From NCBI GenBank assembly GCA_900316985.1, contig ONFE01000003.1:1-64000 (forward strand): a stretch of DNA of 64,000 nucleotides. The letters are read 5' to 3'. The position numbers and the translations under genes are program-made. The notes below the pieces were generated by a model, which saw nothing but the letters and a program-made list of their open reading frames with translations, was not told the DNA's origin and did no database searches. Source of the DNA: an uncultured Prevotellaceae bacterium (GTDB lineage: Bacteria > Bacteroidota > Bacteroidia > Bacteroidales > Bacteroidaceae). This document shows, in pieces, positions 35,079 to 43,527 of the stretch. Each line of letters begins with the position of its first letter. Positions within the stretch are counted from its first letter, which is position 1.

Positions 35079-35168
35079 ATCAACTAACCTAAATAACTAA
35101 CTTAAAACTTATGAATCTATATATCTAATCTAATGAGAGAAAATTTCTTTTTGTCTTTTTGTCTTTTG
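35045..35168 (-). ncRNA. Candidate regulated small RNA under module 3
   Basis: From the -7 box at 35175-35182 transcription would run leftward from about 35168 to the terminator at 35045-35078, about 125 nt. The only nearby ATG on this strand (35170-35172) lies before the predicted start, and no ATG follows, so the transcript looks non-coding. It may be an RNA, or the relic of a gene deleted from behind a still intact promoter. Positions 35035-35427 hold no protein gene. Confidence 0.4.
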
Positions 35169-35174
35169 ACATTG

Positions 35175-35293
35175 CAAAGATACGACGGATTTTGTGGCTG
35201 CGAATCATTTTCTGTGTTTTTCTCTTCAATTAGTTGCGACACATACCCTATATTGCGACAAACTCTGAGAGGCCTCTCTGAATCTGTCGTAAC
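35175..35293 (-). promoter_or_regulatory. Regulatory promoter module, copy 3 (non-coding unit)
   Basis: The -7 box is TATCTTTG on the minus strand (35175-35182). GTTGCGACA starts at 35233, 51 bases from the box end; direct ATTGCGACA starts at 35252 (19-base offset). Inverted TGTCGTAAC (35285-35293) lies 52 bases from the first. Confidence 0.7.
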
Positions 35294-35392
35294 ACATTGA
35301 ATTGTTGACGAAAAAGTAAGTGCTGGATTAGGATGTAACTGACGGTCTTATAACCTTTATTCAATAAACGCCGTAACTTATTACCCAAAATG

Positions 35393-35423
35393 TTTGCCGT
35401 TTCAGAATAAAAGTTTATATTTG
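35393..35423 (+). promoter_or_regulatory. Consensus promoter abutting the DUF697 gene; leaderless
   Basis: TTTG at 35393-35396, a 19-base spacer and TATATTTG at 35416-35423 match the consensus exactly. Only 4 bases separate the box from ATG 35428. Confidence 0.65.
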
Positions 35424-35427
35424 CAGC

Positions 35428-36549
35428 ATGAAGAAGTTCTTTATAACCGTAGTTACGCTGTTGGTTGTAATAGTTGCCATTCTTATCCTCGGAAATGTGA
35501 TTACTATCGGGGACAAGATGACGCAGGTGTTCGGTGTGCCATATTTTGAATATGCTTTCTACATTTTGCTTTTTGGCTTGCTGGCCTATCTTATCATCAC
35601 ACCCATTCATCAGATCTATTCTACGCCTGAGTTCCCGGTGATGAAGGTGGACGAGGAAATGGGCGACCGCGATGCTGAGAAATACTGGAAGGATCTCTGT
35701 TCCTTCGCTTCAACCCTATGCTCCAATTGCTATTATCTGCCCGAGAACCTCCGGATAGCCCATCAGGCAGAACTTTCCACAGAATTTGCTGATATCCGGC
35801 AACGACACGATGTGGACGAACTGAAAACCTTCCTGAAGAAAGAGATTGACATTCGCCTGAAGCGAGTTGACAAACTCATTATGAACTATGGAACGAAAGT
35901 GTTCATCATTGCCGCCATATCTCCTTCAGACAGGGTTGACTCGATGTCGTCACTGGCATTGAATTTCCGAATGATCGGCGATATCATCAAGGCTACAGGA
36001 TTCCGTCCTAACAAGCCCCAGATGATGAAGCAATATGTACTCATTGTGAGTGCATCGCTCTTCAGTTATTACGTCTCGAGTGATATTACCGGGAGTCTGG
36101 TAGAAAATATTGATATGGCCGATATTGACCTCTCGGATTTGGATCTCTCGGATTTGGATTTCTCATCGGGCGTTACTCAGGCTGCTAAGATTATTCCTGG
36201 AAAACTCCTGAAACCGTTGCTTGACGGTGTATCAAGTAGCATCCTGACACTCATCATCGGATATGTGGCCAAATACTATCTGATGAATGGAGCCCGCGAA
36301 CTGAAAGGCCGCAACGGAGCGAAGGCCCGTAAATCTTCCATGAAGAAGGCCATCCTTTCCATTCCCGATGTTTTCAAGGTCGTTTCTGAAAACCTGGGAG
36401 GACATTGGACCAAAGGTATGAACTGGTTGATTGAGCAGTTCACCAAGAAGAAACACGACGTGGAAAAAAACAGCCTTGACCGGCTTGCTGAGGAACAGGC
36501 CGATCAAGGCAGGAAGAAGTCTTTCTTCAGGTTTTGGAAACGGGGGTGA
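35428..36549 (+). CDS. Membrane protein of the YcjF/DUF697 type
   Basis: The 373-residue protein has two N-terminal membrane helices (about 5-24 and 38-58), a cytoplasmic helical region, then a hydrophobic domain (about 205-295) resembling DUF697: GDIIKATGFRPNKPQ and SSILTLIIGYVAKYYL. It ends in a very basic tail (KKSFFRFWKRG). An acidic stretch has DLSDLDLSDLDF, encoded by a 15-bp tandem repeat at about 36127-36161, a possible slippage site. Its stop lies 3 bases from the convergent DUF4468 gene. Function unknown. Confidence 0.65.
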   Translation: MKKFFITVVTLLVVIVAILILGNVITIGDKMTQVFGVPYFEYAFYILLFGLLAYLIITPIHQIYSTPEFPVMKVDEEMGDRDAEKYWKDLCSFASTLCSNCYYLPENLRIAHQAELSTEFADIRQRHDVDELKTFLKKEIDIRLKRVDKLIMNYGTKVFIIAAISPSDRVDSMSSLALNFRMIGDIIKATGFRPNKPQMMKQYVLIVSASLFSYYVSSDITGSLVENIDMADIDLSDLDLSDLDFSSGVTQAAKIIPGKLLKPLLDGVSSSILTLIIGYVAKYYLMNGARELKGRNGAKARKSSMKKAILSIPDVFKVVSENLGGHWTKGMNWLIEQFTKKKHDVEKNSLDRLAEEQADQGRKKSFFRFWKRG

Positions 36550-36552
36550 CTT

Positions 36553-37284
36553 TTACCAGTCTTCGTCTTCGTTGCCTACGATACCGTTCTTAACGGCTTC
36601 TTCTATCTTGTCGATAACGGCATTTGAATAGGCGTGTGTCATCACCAGGGCCTTGGCACAAGTGCGCTTCTGTGCGTCGTTTTGTACAAATGGATAATGA
36701 CGGGCGATCTCCCATTGCTTGTCGTAGAGATTAGCATTCGTCTTGTCGTCAGCCTTGCGCTTGGAGTCGCCGACGGTGCGTTCGTCTGCGAGTACTGCGG
36801 TCAGCCATCCACCGGAGATGTCACTCAGAATTTCGTAATTCTGCACCGTATAGGTGACACGGATACGGTTGTCCTTGATGTCGATGCGGATGATGGGGGT
36901 GATGCTGACGGCATATCTGTTGATAGTTCCGGTGTGCTCAGCAATGTCCTTGATGGTCGATGATATGATAATGCATCCGGCATCCTTGTCATTGAGCGTA
37001 ATGGCGTTGTGATCCTTGAAGGTAGCGGTGGTCCAATAGTTGAGAGCCACGTAGAGTTGTTCCTTCGTCTTTCCTGGTGCCTCGATGACCTGTTGGAAGG
37101 TGATGGACTCGTTTTTGTCGAGGGTGATGCCTTTTGCGATATTGGCTGCAGCATCCACCCATTTGTCACCATAGCGTTGCTTGGCATATTTTTCCAGATC
37201 GGCAGTCTTCATCACTTGTGCCTGTACACTTATGATGCCGCAGAAAAGGATGGCGGCGAGCATCCAAAATTTTAAGCTTTTCAT
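36553..37284 (-). CDS. DUF4468-type secreted protein
   Basis: The 243-residue protein has a signal peptide (cleavage near VQA-Q) and a central domain matching DUF4468 as I know it: GKTKEQLYVALNYWTTATF, LNDKDAGCIIISS and SITPIIRIDIKDNRIRVTY. The C-terminal third is helical and ends in an acidic stretch (GNEDEDW). The family is common in Bacteroidota and has no established function. It is transcribed from module 4 with a leader of about 40 bases. Confidence 0.7.
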   Translation of the reverse strand: MKSLKFWMLAAILFCGIISVQAQVMKTADLEKYAKQRYGDKWVDAAANIAKGITLDKNESITFQQVIEAPGKTKEQLYVALNYWTTATFKDHNAITLNDKDAGCIIISSTIKDIAEHTGTINRYAVSITPIIRIDIKDNRIRVTYTVQNYEILSDISGGWLTAVLADERTVGDSKRKADDKTNANLYDKQWEIARHYPFVQNDAQKRTCAKALVMTHAYSNAVIDKIEEAVKNGIVGNEDEDW

Positions 37285-37330
37285 TGTCTTTTATTTTTTA
37301 TTGTTATTGTATTAATTTTGATTTCTGATG

Positions 37331-37449
37331 CAAAGGTAAGTCATATTTAATAATGTTGGCGTGTATATAGTGCTTTTCTTTCCAAGTTGTTGCGACACCT
37401 ACCCTTATTCGCGACAAAACCTCTGCATTCCTGTTAATTCTGTCGCAAC
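37331..37449 (-). promoter_or_regulatory. Regulatory promoter module, copy 4 (DUF4468 gene)
   Basis: The -7 box is TACCTTTG on the minus strand (37331-37338). GTTGCGACA starts at 37389, 51 bases from the box end; TTCGCGACA starts at 37408 (19-base offset). Inverted TGTCGCAAC (37441-37449) is the exact reverse complement of the first half-site. Confidence 0.72.
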
Positions 37450-37488
37450 TGACAGTCATAATGTAGGAAAGAGGTTTATGAAGTACTA

Positions 37489-37529
37489 AGAAAAAAGCGG
37501 AGATACTCCTGAAGGGAATATCTCCGTTT
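37489..37529 (-). terminator. Intrinsic terminator of tRNA-Arg
   Basis: Stem CGGAGATA/TATCTCCG (about 37498-37529), followed on the minus strand by CTTTTTTCTTAG. Confidence 0.7.
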
Positions 37530-37545
37530 TGGTTTTCGCGATGGT

Positions 37546-37619
37546 GATTCCGTTGGGGTTCGAACCCAAGACCTACTGCTTAGAAGGCAGTTGCTCTAAT
37601 CCAACTGAGCTACGGAACC
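37546..37619 (-). tRNA. tRNA-Arg (anticodon TCT)
   Basis: On the minus strand acceptor GGTTCCG pairs with CGGAATC. The anticodon arm ACTGC-CTTCTAA-GCAGT shows anticodon TCT, and the T arm contains GGTTCGAACCC. It is 74 nt with no encoded CCA. The terminator at 37489-37529 follows. Confidence 0.95.
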
Positions 37620-37689
37620 ATTGCGAAAAGCGGTGCAAAATTACTGCTTTTTATTGTTATCTCCAAATAAAATGGAAGAAACTTTCGGT

Positions 37690-39681
37690 TTATGAGTTCA
37701 TCGAGAGAAGGAATTCTTCGTTGTTCTCCGTACGCTCCATTCGGGTGTGAATCTCGTTCATTGCCTCGATGGCGTTCATGTCTGAAATAGCCTTGCGCAG
37801 AATCCACATTCTGTCGAGTGTAGTCTTGTCCTGCAGCAAATCGTCGCGGCGGGTAGAAGAAGCCACAAGGTTGACGGCAGGGAAGATACGCTTGTTGGAG
37901 AGTGCGCGGTCGAGCTGGAGCTCCATATTACCGGTACCCTTGAATTCCTCGAAGATCACTTCATCCATTTTGGAACCTGTATCGATAAGTGCGGTGGCAA
38001 TGATGGTAAGCGAACCGCCTCCCTCAATGTTACGGGCAGCTCCGAAGAAGCGCTTGGGCTTCTGCAGGGCATTGGCATCCACACCACCGGTGAGCACCTT
38101 ACCAGAAGCAGGGGCCACAGTGTTGTAGGCACGTGCCAGACGGGTGATGGAGTCGAGGAAGATCACTACGTCGTGTCCGCATTCCACCATTCTCTTGGCT
38201 TTCTCGAGGACAATGCCTGCAATCTTGACGTGGCGCTCGGCAGGTTCGTCGAAGGTAGAGGCAATAACCTCTGCATTGACGGTGCGTGCCATATCGGTGA
38301 CTTCCTCAGGACGCTCATCAATGAGAAGCATCATCAGGTAGGCCTCAGGATGGTTGGCTGCAATGGCGTTTGCCACGTCCTTCATCAGGATGGTCTTACC
38401 GGTCTTGGGCTGTGCCACGATGAGTGCGCGCTGGCCTTTACCTATAGGCGTGAAGAGATCCACGATACGGGTGCTGAGGTTGGTGGTGCGGGGATCGCCG
38501 CAAAGTGTGTATTTCTCGTCGGGGAAGAGTGGGGTGAGGTGTTCAAAGGGAATGCGGTCACGCACTTCCTCTGGACGACGTCCGTTGATCTTGTCGATGC
38601 TTGAAAGTGGGAAATACTTTTCACCGTCGTGAGGCGGACGCACGTGGCACTGTACCACGTCACCTGTCTTCAGGCCGTAGCGCTTCACCTGCTGTACGCT
38701 GACATATACATCATCGGGTGAAGAGAGATAGTTGTAATCGCTGGAGCGCAGGAAGCCGTAGCCGTCGGGCATTACTTCGAGCACACCGTTGGCGGTGATG
38801 ATATCAGAGAAGTCGTAACCTCCCCGTGAAGGTTCAGCCTGCTGGCGGAAGATGGGTGTCACAGGTGCGGAAACGGGTGTAGTCGGATTATCGAAGATGT
38901 CGTAATTGGGCAAAGCTGCCTGGTCTTCGATGGGAAGGTCAATGACGGTGATGAAGTCGGTACCGTCACCAGGATCACCCTGCCATACGCCGTCTATGGT
39001 CTCGTCGCTGCGGATGCTGTCCGCCTGTTTGTTATGGTCGCTGACCTTTGCCTGAAGTTGTGCGAGCAGGTTTTGCTGTTCTTCGTTGTCGTTGGCAGCG
39101 GAACTGCCGGAAGCAAACTCGGCCTCGGGAATGAAGTCGGGAGCCACGTCGTTACCTGTTTCTGCCTCTTCCGCGAATTCTGGTACTTCGACATCGGGAG
39201 CAGCAGTTTCTTCTGTCTGTGCCTTTTCCGCCTCTTCCTTAGCCTTGGCTTCGGCTTCAGCGGCTGCAATGGCTGCAAGTTCAGCCTTCGACTTGCGTCC
39301 GCGTTTCTTGGGAGCTGGCTTGGCTGTTTCTTCCTCTGCAGGTGTTTCTACAGGAGCTTCTGCGGGTTGCTCCGGCTTCTCGGGGAGATCCTTGAAAAGG
39401 GGCGTTGGCTCTGCTGTGGGCTTACTCTTTTTCAGGTCAAAGTTTTCTCCTTCCTTGCCGTTGACTGAATATACGCGGTCAGTGTCCTTCTTGGTGATTC
39501 GAGTGCGCTTGCGCTTGGTACCCATAGGGTTCTTACTTGCATAATCAGCGGCCTGTGCCTCAATGATGTCATATACGATGTCTTCCTGAGTGCTACCGGC
39601 TTTCAGGCTGACATTCAACTCTTTAGCAATATCTTCCAATTCGGAGATACTCTTTGATAACAGTTCTTCTTTGTTGTACAT
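37690..39681 (-). CDS. rho: Transcription termination factor Rho with a large disordered insert
   Basis: This RNA-dependent hexameric helicase ends transcription. From ATG 39681 it has 663 residues against about 420 in E. coli. An N-terminal helical domain ([20 protein letters not shown]) is followed by about 220 residues of low-complexity sequence rich in Glu, Ala, Pro and Lys. Next come the RNA-binding cold-shock-like domain ([15 protein letters not shown]) and the ATPase domain with Walker A ([11 protein letters not shown]), Walker B ([15 protein letters not shown]) and the Q/R loops. Disordered inserts of this kind are known in Bacteroides Rho and linked there to condensate formation. The -7 box at 39763-39770 excludes the in-frame start at 39765. 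Confidence 0.95.
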   Translation of the reverse strand: MYNKEELLSKSISELEDIAKELNVSLKAGSTQEDIVYDIIEAQAADYASKNPMGTKRKRTRITKKDTDRVYSVNGKEGENFDLKKSKPTAEPTPLFKDLPEKPEQPAEAPVETPAEEETAKPAPKKRGRKSKAELAAIAAAEAEAKAKEEAEKAQTEETAAPDVEVPEFAEEAETGNDVAPDFIPEAEFASGSSAANDNEEQQNLLAQLQAKVSDHNKQADSIRSDETIDGVWQGDPGDGTDFITVIDLPIEDQAALPNYDIFDNPTTPVSAPVTPIFRQQAEPSRGGYDFSDIITANGVLEVMPDGYGFLRSSDYNYLSSPDDVYVSVQQVKRYGLKTGDVVQCHVRPPHDGEKYFPLSSIDKINGRRPEEVRDRIPFEHLTPLFPDEKYTLCGDPRTTNLSTRIVDLFTPIGKGQRALIVAQPKTGKTILMKDVANAIAANHPEAYLMMLLIDERPEEVTDMARTVNAEVIASTFDEPAERHVKIAGIVLEKAKRMVECGHDVVIFLDSITRLARAYNTVAPASGKVLTGGVDANALQKPKRFFGAARNIEGGGSLTIIATALIDTGSKMDEVIFEEFKGTGNMELQLDRALSNKRIFPAVNLVASSTRRDDLLQDKTTLDRMWILRKAISDMNAIEAMNEIHTRMERTENNEEFLLSMNS

Positions 39682-39762
39682 ATAATAAATATGTGGAAAT
39701 TGATGTTTGGTTTTATTGTTTCGCGAATGGAAACGTAGAGGATGTCTTTCAAAAGACGAGTG

Positions 39763-39770
39763 CAAAGGTA
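39763..39770 (-). promoter_or_regulatory. -7 box of rho; decides its start
   Basis: CAAAGGTA on the plus strand reads TACCTTTG on the minus strand. The leader is about 75 bases to ATG 39681; it could hold autoregulatory sites, but none is evident. Confidence 0.55.
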
Positions 39771-39856
39771 CTAAGAATTTGAGAGAATGGGATAACGAAA
39801 AAATGGGAAATTGAGGAATTTACATATTTTTAACCTTTAGGCGGCTTCTTGCCTTC

Positions 39857-41665
39857 TCAATCCTCTATTTCCGAAAGTTCGAGCCAGCGCATGCTCTTCT
39901 CGTCGAGTTCATCTTTGAGGAGGGGCAGACGCTTACTTTTCTCCGTAAGTTCTTCTATGGAGAGGGCTCCGCTGCAGAGGGATTCTTCGATTTGGTGCTG
40001 CTCGGCTTCGAGGGCAGCAATCTCTTTCTCCAACTGTTCGAACTCAGTCTTCTCTTTGTATGTCATCCGTCGGCGGGAGTCGTTGCGGTAGCTTTTCTTA
40101 GGCGAGGTGGTGCCGGCTTTTCCGGATTTGCCAGAGTTTGCCAAGTCTCCGGAGTTTTCTGCTAGTTTTGACCACTCTCTGAACTGGGTATAGTTGCCGG
40201 GGAAATCCTTGATTTCTCCGTTTCCGTGGAATACGAGCAGGTGGTCAACGACCTTGTCCATGAAGTAACGGTCGTGGCTGACCACGATGACACAGCCGGG
40301 GAAGTCCATGAGGTATTCTTCGAGAATCTGGAGCGTCTGGATATCCAGGTCATTGGTGGGCTCGTCGAGAACAAGGAAATTGGGATTCTTCATCAGTACT
40401 GTGCAGAGGTAGAGCTTGCGCTTCTCACCACCAGAGAGTTTATAGACGTAGTTGTGCTGCTGTTCAGGTGTGAAGAGAAAGTGCTGCAGGAACTGACTGG
40501 CTGATAGATGACGCCCACTGCCCAGATCGATGTATTCGGCGATATCGGTGATGATGTCGATGACCTTTTGGTCCTCGCGGAACTTCAGCCCCTCCTGTGA
40601 GAAATAGCCGAAGCGAACGGTGTCGCCGATGTCGAACTTTCCGCTGTCGGGGGCTATTTCCCCCAGCAGCATCTTGATAAAGGTGGACTTGCCGGTGCCG
40701 TTGTTGCCCACGATGCCCATCTTCTCAAAACGGGAAAAGTTATAGTAGAAATCCTTCAGAATGACCGTATCTTCCTGTCCCTCTTTTCCCTCGAAGGCCT
40801 TCGACACATACTGGCATTCGAAGATCTTGGAGCCGATATAGATGTTGGAGGATTTGAGCCGCATCTGGCGCTCCTCAATCCGCTGCTTCGCCACACGCTC
40901 CAGTTCATAGAAAGCTTCCTCGCGATAGCGGGCCTTATGGCCTCGGGCCTGCGGCTGACGGCGCATCCAATCGAGTTCTCTGCGATAGAGATTATTGGCT
41001 CGCGCTATCTCTGCACGCTGGTTGTCGATGCGCTCCTGGCGCTTCTCCAGATAGTAGGAGTAGTTGCCTCGATAGGTGTATATGGTGCGGTTGTCGAGTT
41101 CGAGGATGAGTGAGCATACGCGGTCGAGGAAAAAGCGGTCGTGGGTGACCATCAGCAGCGTGCGGTTTCCGCGGCTGAGATAGCCTTCGAGCCACTCAAT
41201 CATTTCGAGGTCGAGATGGTTGGTGGGCTCATCGAGAATGAGAAAGTCGGGCTCGGTGATCAGTACGTTGGCAAGGGCCACACGCTTCTGCTGTCCACCG
41301 CTCAACTGCCCCATGGGCTGGGTTAAATCTTTTATTTTAAGTTTTGTGAGTATCTGCTTGGCTTTCAGTATCTTTTCTTCTTCCCCCTGATGATTGAAAC
41401 AAGCATCGAGTACACTCTCTTCTGGGTCGAAAACGGGTGTTTGCTCAAGCATGGCCACGCGCAGGTCACGGCGAAAGATAATGTCACCGTTGTCGTAGCC
41501 TTCCTTGTCTGTGAGTATGGAGAGCAGCGTTGATTTGCCGGTGCCGTTCTGTGCGATGAGTCCCACGCGCTGACCTTCTGCAATTGAGAAGGATAAATCC
41601 TCGAACAGCACTTGCGCACCGAACGATTTCGTAAGGTTCTGAACGTCTAAGACTGGTGATGGCAT
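39857..41665 (-). CDS. uup: ABC-F family ATPase, Uup-like
   Basis: The 602-residue protein has paired ABC domains and no membrane helices: Walker A AQNGTGKST and GNNGTGKST, signatures LSGGQQKR and LSGGEKRK, and Walker B FLILDEPTNHLD and FLVLDEPTNDLD. The linker carries the long basic helix RRELDWMRRQPQARGHKAR typical of the Uup branch, and the C-terminal coiled coil (about 535-600) is the Uup DNA/ribosome-binding domain. Uup acts in ribosome assembly and quality control and in DNA branch processing. A short GAGAGATT microsatellite separates it from engB (41701), which is probably co-transcribed. Confidence 0.88.
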   Translation of the reverse strand: MPSPVLDVQNLTKSFGAQVLFEDLSFSIAEGQRVGLIAQNGTGKSTLLSILTDKEGYDNGDIIFRRDLRVAMLEQTPVFDPEESVLDACFNHQGEEEKILKAKQILTKLKIKDLTQPMGQLSGGQQKRVALANVLITEPDFLILDEPTNHLDLEMIEWLEGYLSRGNRTLLMVTHDRFFLDRVCSLILELDNRTIYTYRGNYSYYLEKRQERIDNQRAEIARANNLYRRELDWMRRQPQARGHKARYREEAFYELERVAKQRIEERQMRLKSSNIYIGSKIFECQYVSKAFEGKEGQEDTVILKDFYYNFSRFEKMGIVGNNGTGKSTFIKMLLGEIAPDSGKFDIGDTVRFGYFSQEGLKFREDQKVIDIITDIAEYIDLGSGRHLSASQFLQHFLFTPEQQHNYVYKLSGGEKRKLYLCTVLMKNPNFLVLDEPTNDLDIQTLQILEEYLMDFPGCVIVVSHDRYFMDKVVDHLLVFHGNGEIKDFPGNYTQFREWSKLAENSGDLANSGKSGKAGTTSPKKSYRNDSRRRMTYKEKTEFEQLEKEIAALEAEQHQIEESLCSGALSIEELTEKSKRLPLLKDELDEKSMRWLELSEIED

Positions 41666-41700
41666 CGGTGAGATTGAGAGATTGAGAGAATGAGAGACTT

Positions 41701-42303
41701 TTATTCCTGGAATGAACGGTTGATCTCATCGATATAGTTGAGCACCTCTTCGCGTCCCTGACGGCTGCTGGAAGACGTGATGAAATAGGGGGGCAGTTCC
41801 TCCCAGGTGTCAAGCAGTTTCTCCATCCATGCTTTGGCTGCAGGCTCCACTTTCGATTTGGCCAGTTTGTCGGCCTTGGTGAACACGATGCAGAACGGAA
41901 TCTGGCTCTGTCCTAACCAATCGATAAACTCGCGGTCGATGGTCTGCGGGTCGTGGCGGATGTCGATAAGCACGAACACATTGGCCAGCTGCTCGCGCTG
42001 GAGAATGTATTGTGCAATCATCTGCTCCAGCTTGTCGCGTTGTGTCTTCGAGCGTTTCGCATACCCGTAACCGGGGAGGTCAACGAGATACCATTCCTTG
42101 TTGATGATGAAATGGTTGATCATGATGGTCTTACCCGGTGTTGCCGATGTCTTGGCCAGTCCCTTATGGTTGCAAAGCATGTTGATAAGACTCGATTTAC
42201 CGACATTGCTTCGTCCGATGAAAGCATATTCGGGTTTGGTGTCCTTGGGGCAAAGGCTAACCGTAGGACTTGATATTGAATACTCCGAACTCTTTATTTC
42301 CAT
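41701..42303 (-). CDS. engB: Ribosome biogenesis GTPase EngB (YsxC/YihA)
   Basis: The 200-residue P-loop GTPase has G1 [10 protein letters not shown]2 Thr in TPGKT, G3 DLPGYG, G4 TKAD and G5 SSSS. EngB is needed for 50S subunit assembly. The start at 42303 (MEIKSSEYS) is preferred over an in-frame start at 42336, because the -7 box TATCTTTG (42326-42333) overlaps that extension. Divergent recR has its own box 23 bases away. Confidence 0.94.
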   Translation of the reverse strand: MEIKSSEYSISSPTVSLCPKDTKPEYAFIGRSNVGKSSLINMLCNHKGLAKTSATPGKTIMINHFIINKEWYLVDLPGYGYAKRSKTQRDKLEQMIAQYILQREQLANVFVLIDIRHDPQTIDREFIDWLGQSQIPFCIVFTKADKLAKSKVEPAAKAWMEKLLDTWEELPPYFITSSSSRQGREEVLNYIDEINRSFQE

Positions 42304-42325
42304 AACTTTTTGATAATTTCGGTTG

Positions 42326-42333
42326 CAAAGATA
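42326..42333 (-). promoter_or_regulatory. -7 box of engB; decides its start
   Basis: CAAAGATA on the plus strand reads TATCTTTG on the minus strand. Transcript start is near 42319, with a leader of about 16 bases. Confidence 0.55.
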
Positions 42334-42355
42334 CAAAAAATTCAGGAAAAAGCGT

Positions 42356-42363
42356 TACCTTTG
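42356..42363 (+). promoter_or_regulatory. -7 box of recR; nearly leaderless
   Basis: TACCTTTG ends 8 bases before ATG 42372. It faces the engB box (42326-42333) so closely that polymerase binding at one must affect the other. Confidence 0.55.
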
Positions 42364-42371
42364 CCACGAAA

Positions 42372-42992
42372 ATGAATCAGCAATATCCGTCGCAGTTATT
42401 GGAAAAGGCCGTATCGGAATTCTCACGGCTACCAGGTATCGGACGCAAGACCGCTTTGCGTTTGGTGCTTCACCTGCTGCGTCAGCCTGCTGAAGACGTG
42501 GAGCAGTTTGCCTCTGCCGTCACGCGGATGAAACAGGAAGTGAAGTATTGCCGGGTATGCCACAATATCAGCGATACTGATGTCTGTTCCATCTGCAGCG
42601 ATCATCGCCGCGATGGTTCCATCGTCTGTGTAGTGGAGAACATCCAGGATGTGATGGCCATCGAGAACACGCAGCAGTATTACGGACTCTACCATGTGCT
42701 GGGCGGCATCATCTCGCCGATGGATGGTATCGGGCCTTCCGACATTGAAATCGCTTCGCTGGTGGAGCGTGTGGAGGCAGGTGGCATTCAGGAGGTGATA
42801 TTGGCCTTAAGCAGCACGATGGAGGGTGACACCACAAATTTCTACATCTCACGGAAATTGGAAGGCACGGGTGTGAAGCTGAGCATTATAGCCCGCGGCA
42901 TCTCCGTTGGCGACGAACTTGAATATACGGACGAGGTGACCCTTGGCCGTTCAATCCTAAACCGTACACCATTCGATGGAAAAAGTCAGTAA
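42372..42992 (+). CDS. recR: Recombination mediator RecR
   Basis: The 206-residue protein has the RecR order: N-terminal helix-hairpin-helix ([20 protein letters not shown]), the C4 zinc motif [16 protein letters not shown], and a TOPRIM domain ([36 protein letters not shown]). It loads RecA onto gapped DNA with RecO/RecF. The following membrane-protein gene overlaps its 3' end by 17 bases, indicating translational coupling. Confidence 0.96.
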   Translation: MNQQYPSQLLEKAVSEFSRLPGIGRKTALRLVLHLLRQPAEDVEQFASAVTRMKQEVKYCRVCHNISDTDVCSICSDHRRDGSIVCVVENIQDVMAIENTQQYYGLYHVLGGIISPMDGIGPSDIEIASLVERVEAGGIQEVILALSSTMEGDTTNFYISRKLEGTGVKLSIIARGISVGDELEYTDEVTLGRSILNRTPFDGKSQ

Positions 42993-43446
42993 GATTCTCA
43001 AACAGTTTTTCTACGGCATTCTGGCCGTGGCCCTGATCATTGTCGTTGTCTTCGAGACAGGTATTTTAACGCCAGGAGGACTTGGCGGCAATAAGGCGGC
43101 GGAGTTTCCCGTGCTTACAGCCATGGAACTGCTCACCGTATGCCTGATTCCCTTTTCACTCTATCTTTTCCGCGTGAAGAGCGTTCGTCAGAACCTCTTA
43201 ACCGCTCCCGCCCAGTCATTGCTCACGTGGGGCTTTGTACGTATGGCCATGCTGGCCTTTCTCGTGATTGTCAACGCGGTATGCTACTACCTTTATATGA
43301 ATGCCTCGTTCGGTTATATGGCTATCATCGCTGCCATCTGCATGCTCTTCGTCTATCCCTCACTAGGCAGATGCAAGGAAGAGACTACTGACGATAACGA
43401 TAACGCTAACGATAACGCTAACGTTAACGAAGACGATAACCTGTAA
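42976..43446 (+). CDS. Small four-helix membrane protein with Asn/Asp-repeat tail
   Basis: The 156-residue protein has about four hydrophobic helices (12-30, 46-64, 82-103, 108-128). Its acidic tail alternates Asp, Asn and Ala, encoded by a six-base tandem repeat of the GATAACGCTAAC type (43391-43440), a candidate slippage tract. The gene overlaps recR by 17 bases. No family is recognised. The coupling to recR is positional and need not be functional. Confidence 0.6.
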   Translation: MEKVSKILKQFFYGILAVALIIVVVFETGILTPGGLGGNKAAEFPVLTAMELLTVCLIPFSLYLFRVKSVRQNLLTAPAQSLLTWGFVRMAMLAFLVIVNAVCYYLYMNASFGYMAIIAAICMLFVYPSLGRCKEETTDDNDNANDNANVNEDDNL

Positions 43447-43527
43447 TCGTTTTCTTCTGAAAACGCTTTCAGAATAAATGAATGAAAGAATCCTGAATCC
43501 TGAAACCTGAAACCTGAAACCCTCTCC

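Noticed and set aside
37529..37750. Frame containing GFEPKTYCLEGSCSNPTEL
   Set aside because: Spurious translation antisense to the tRNA-Arg gene at 37546-37619.
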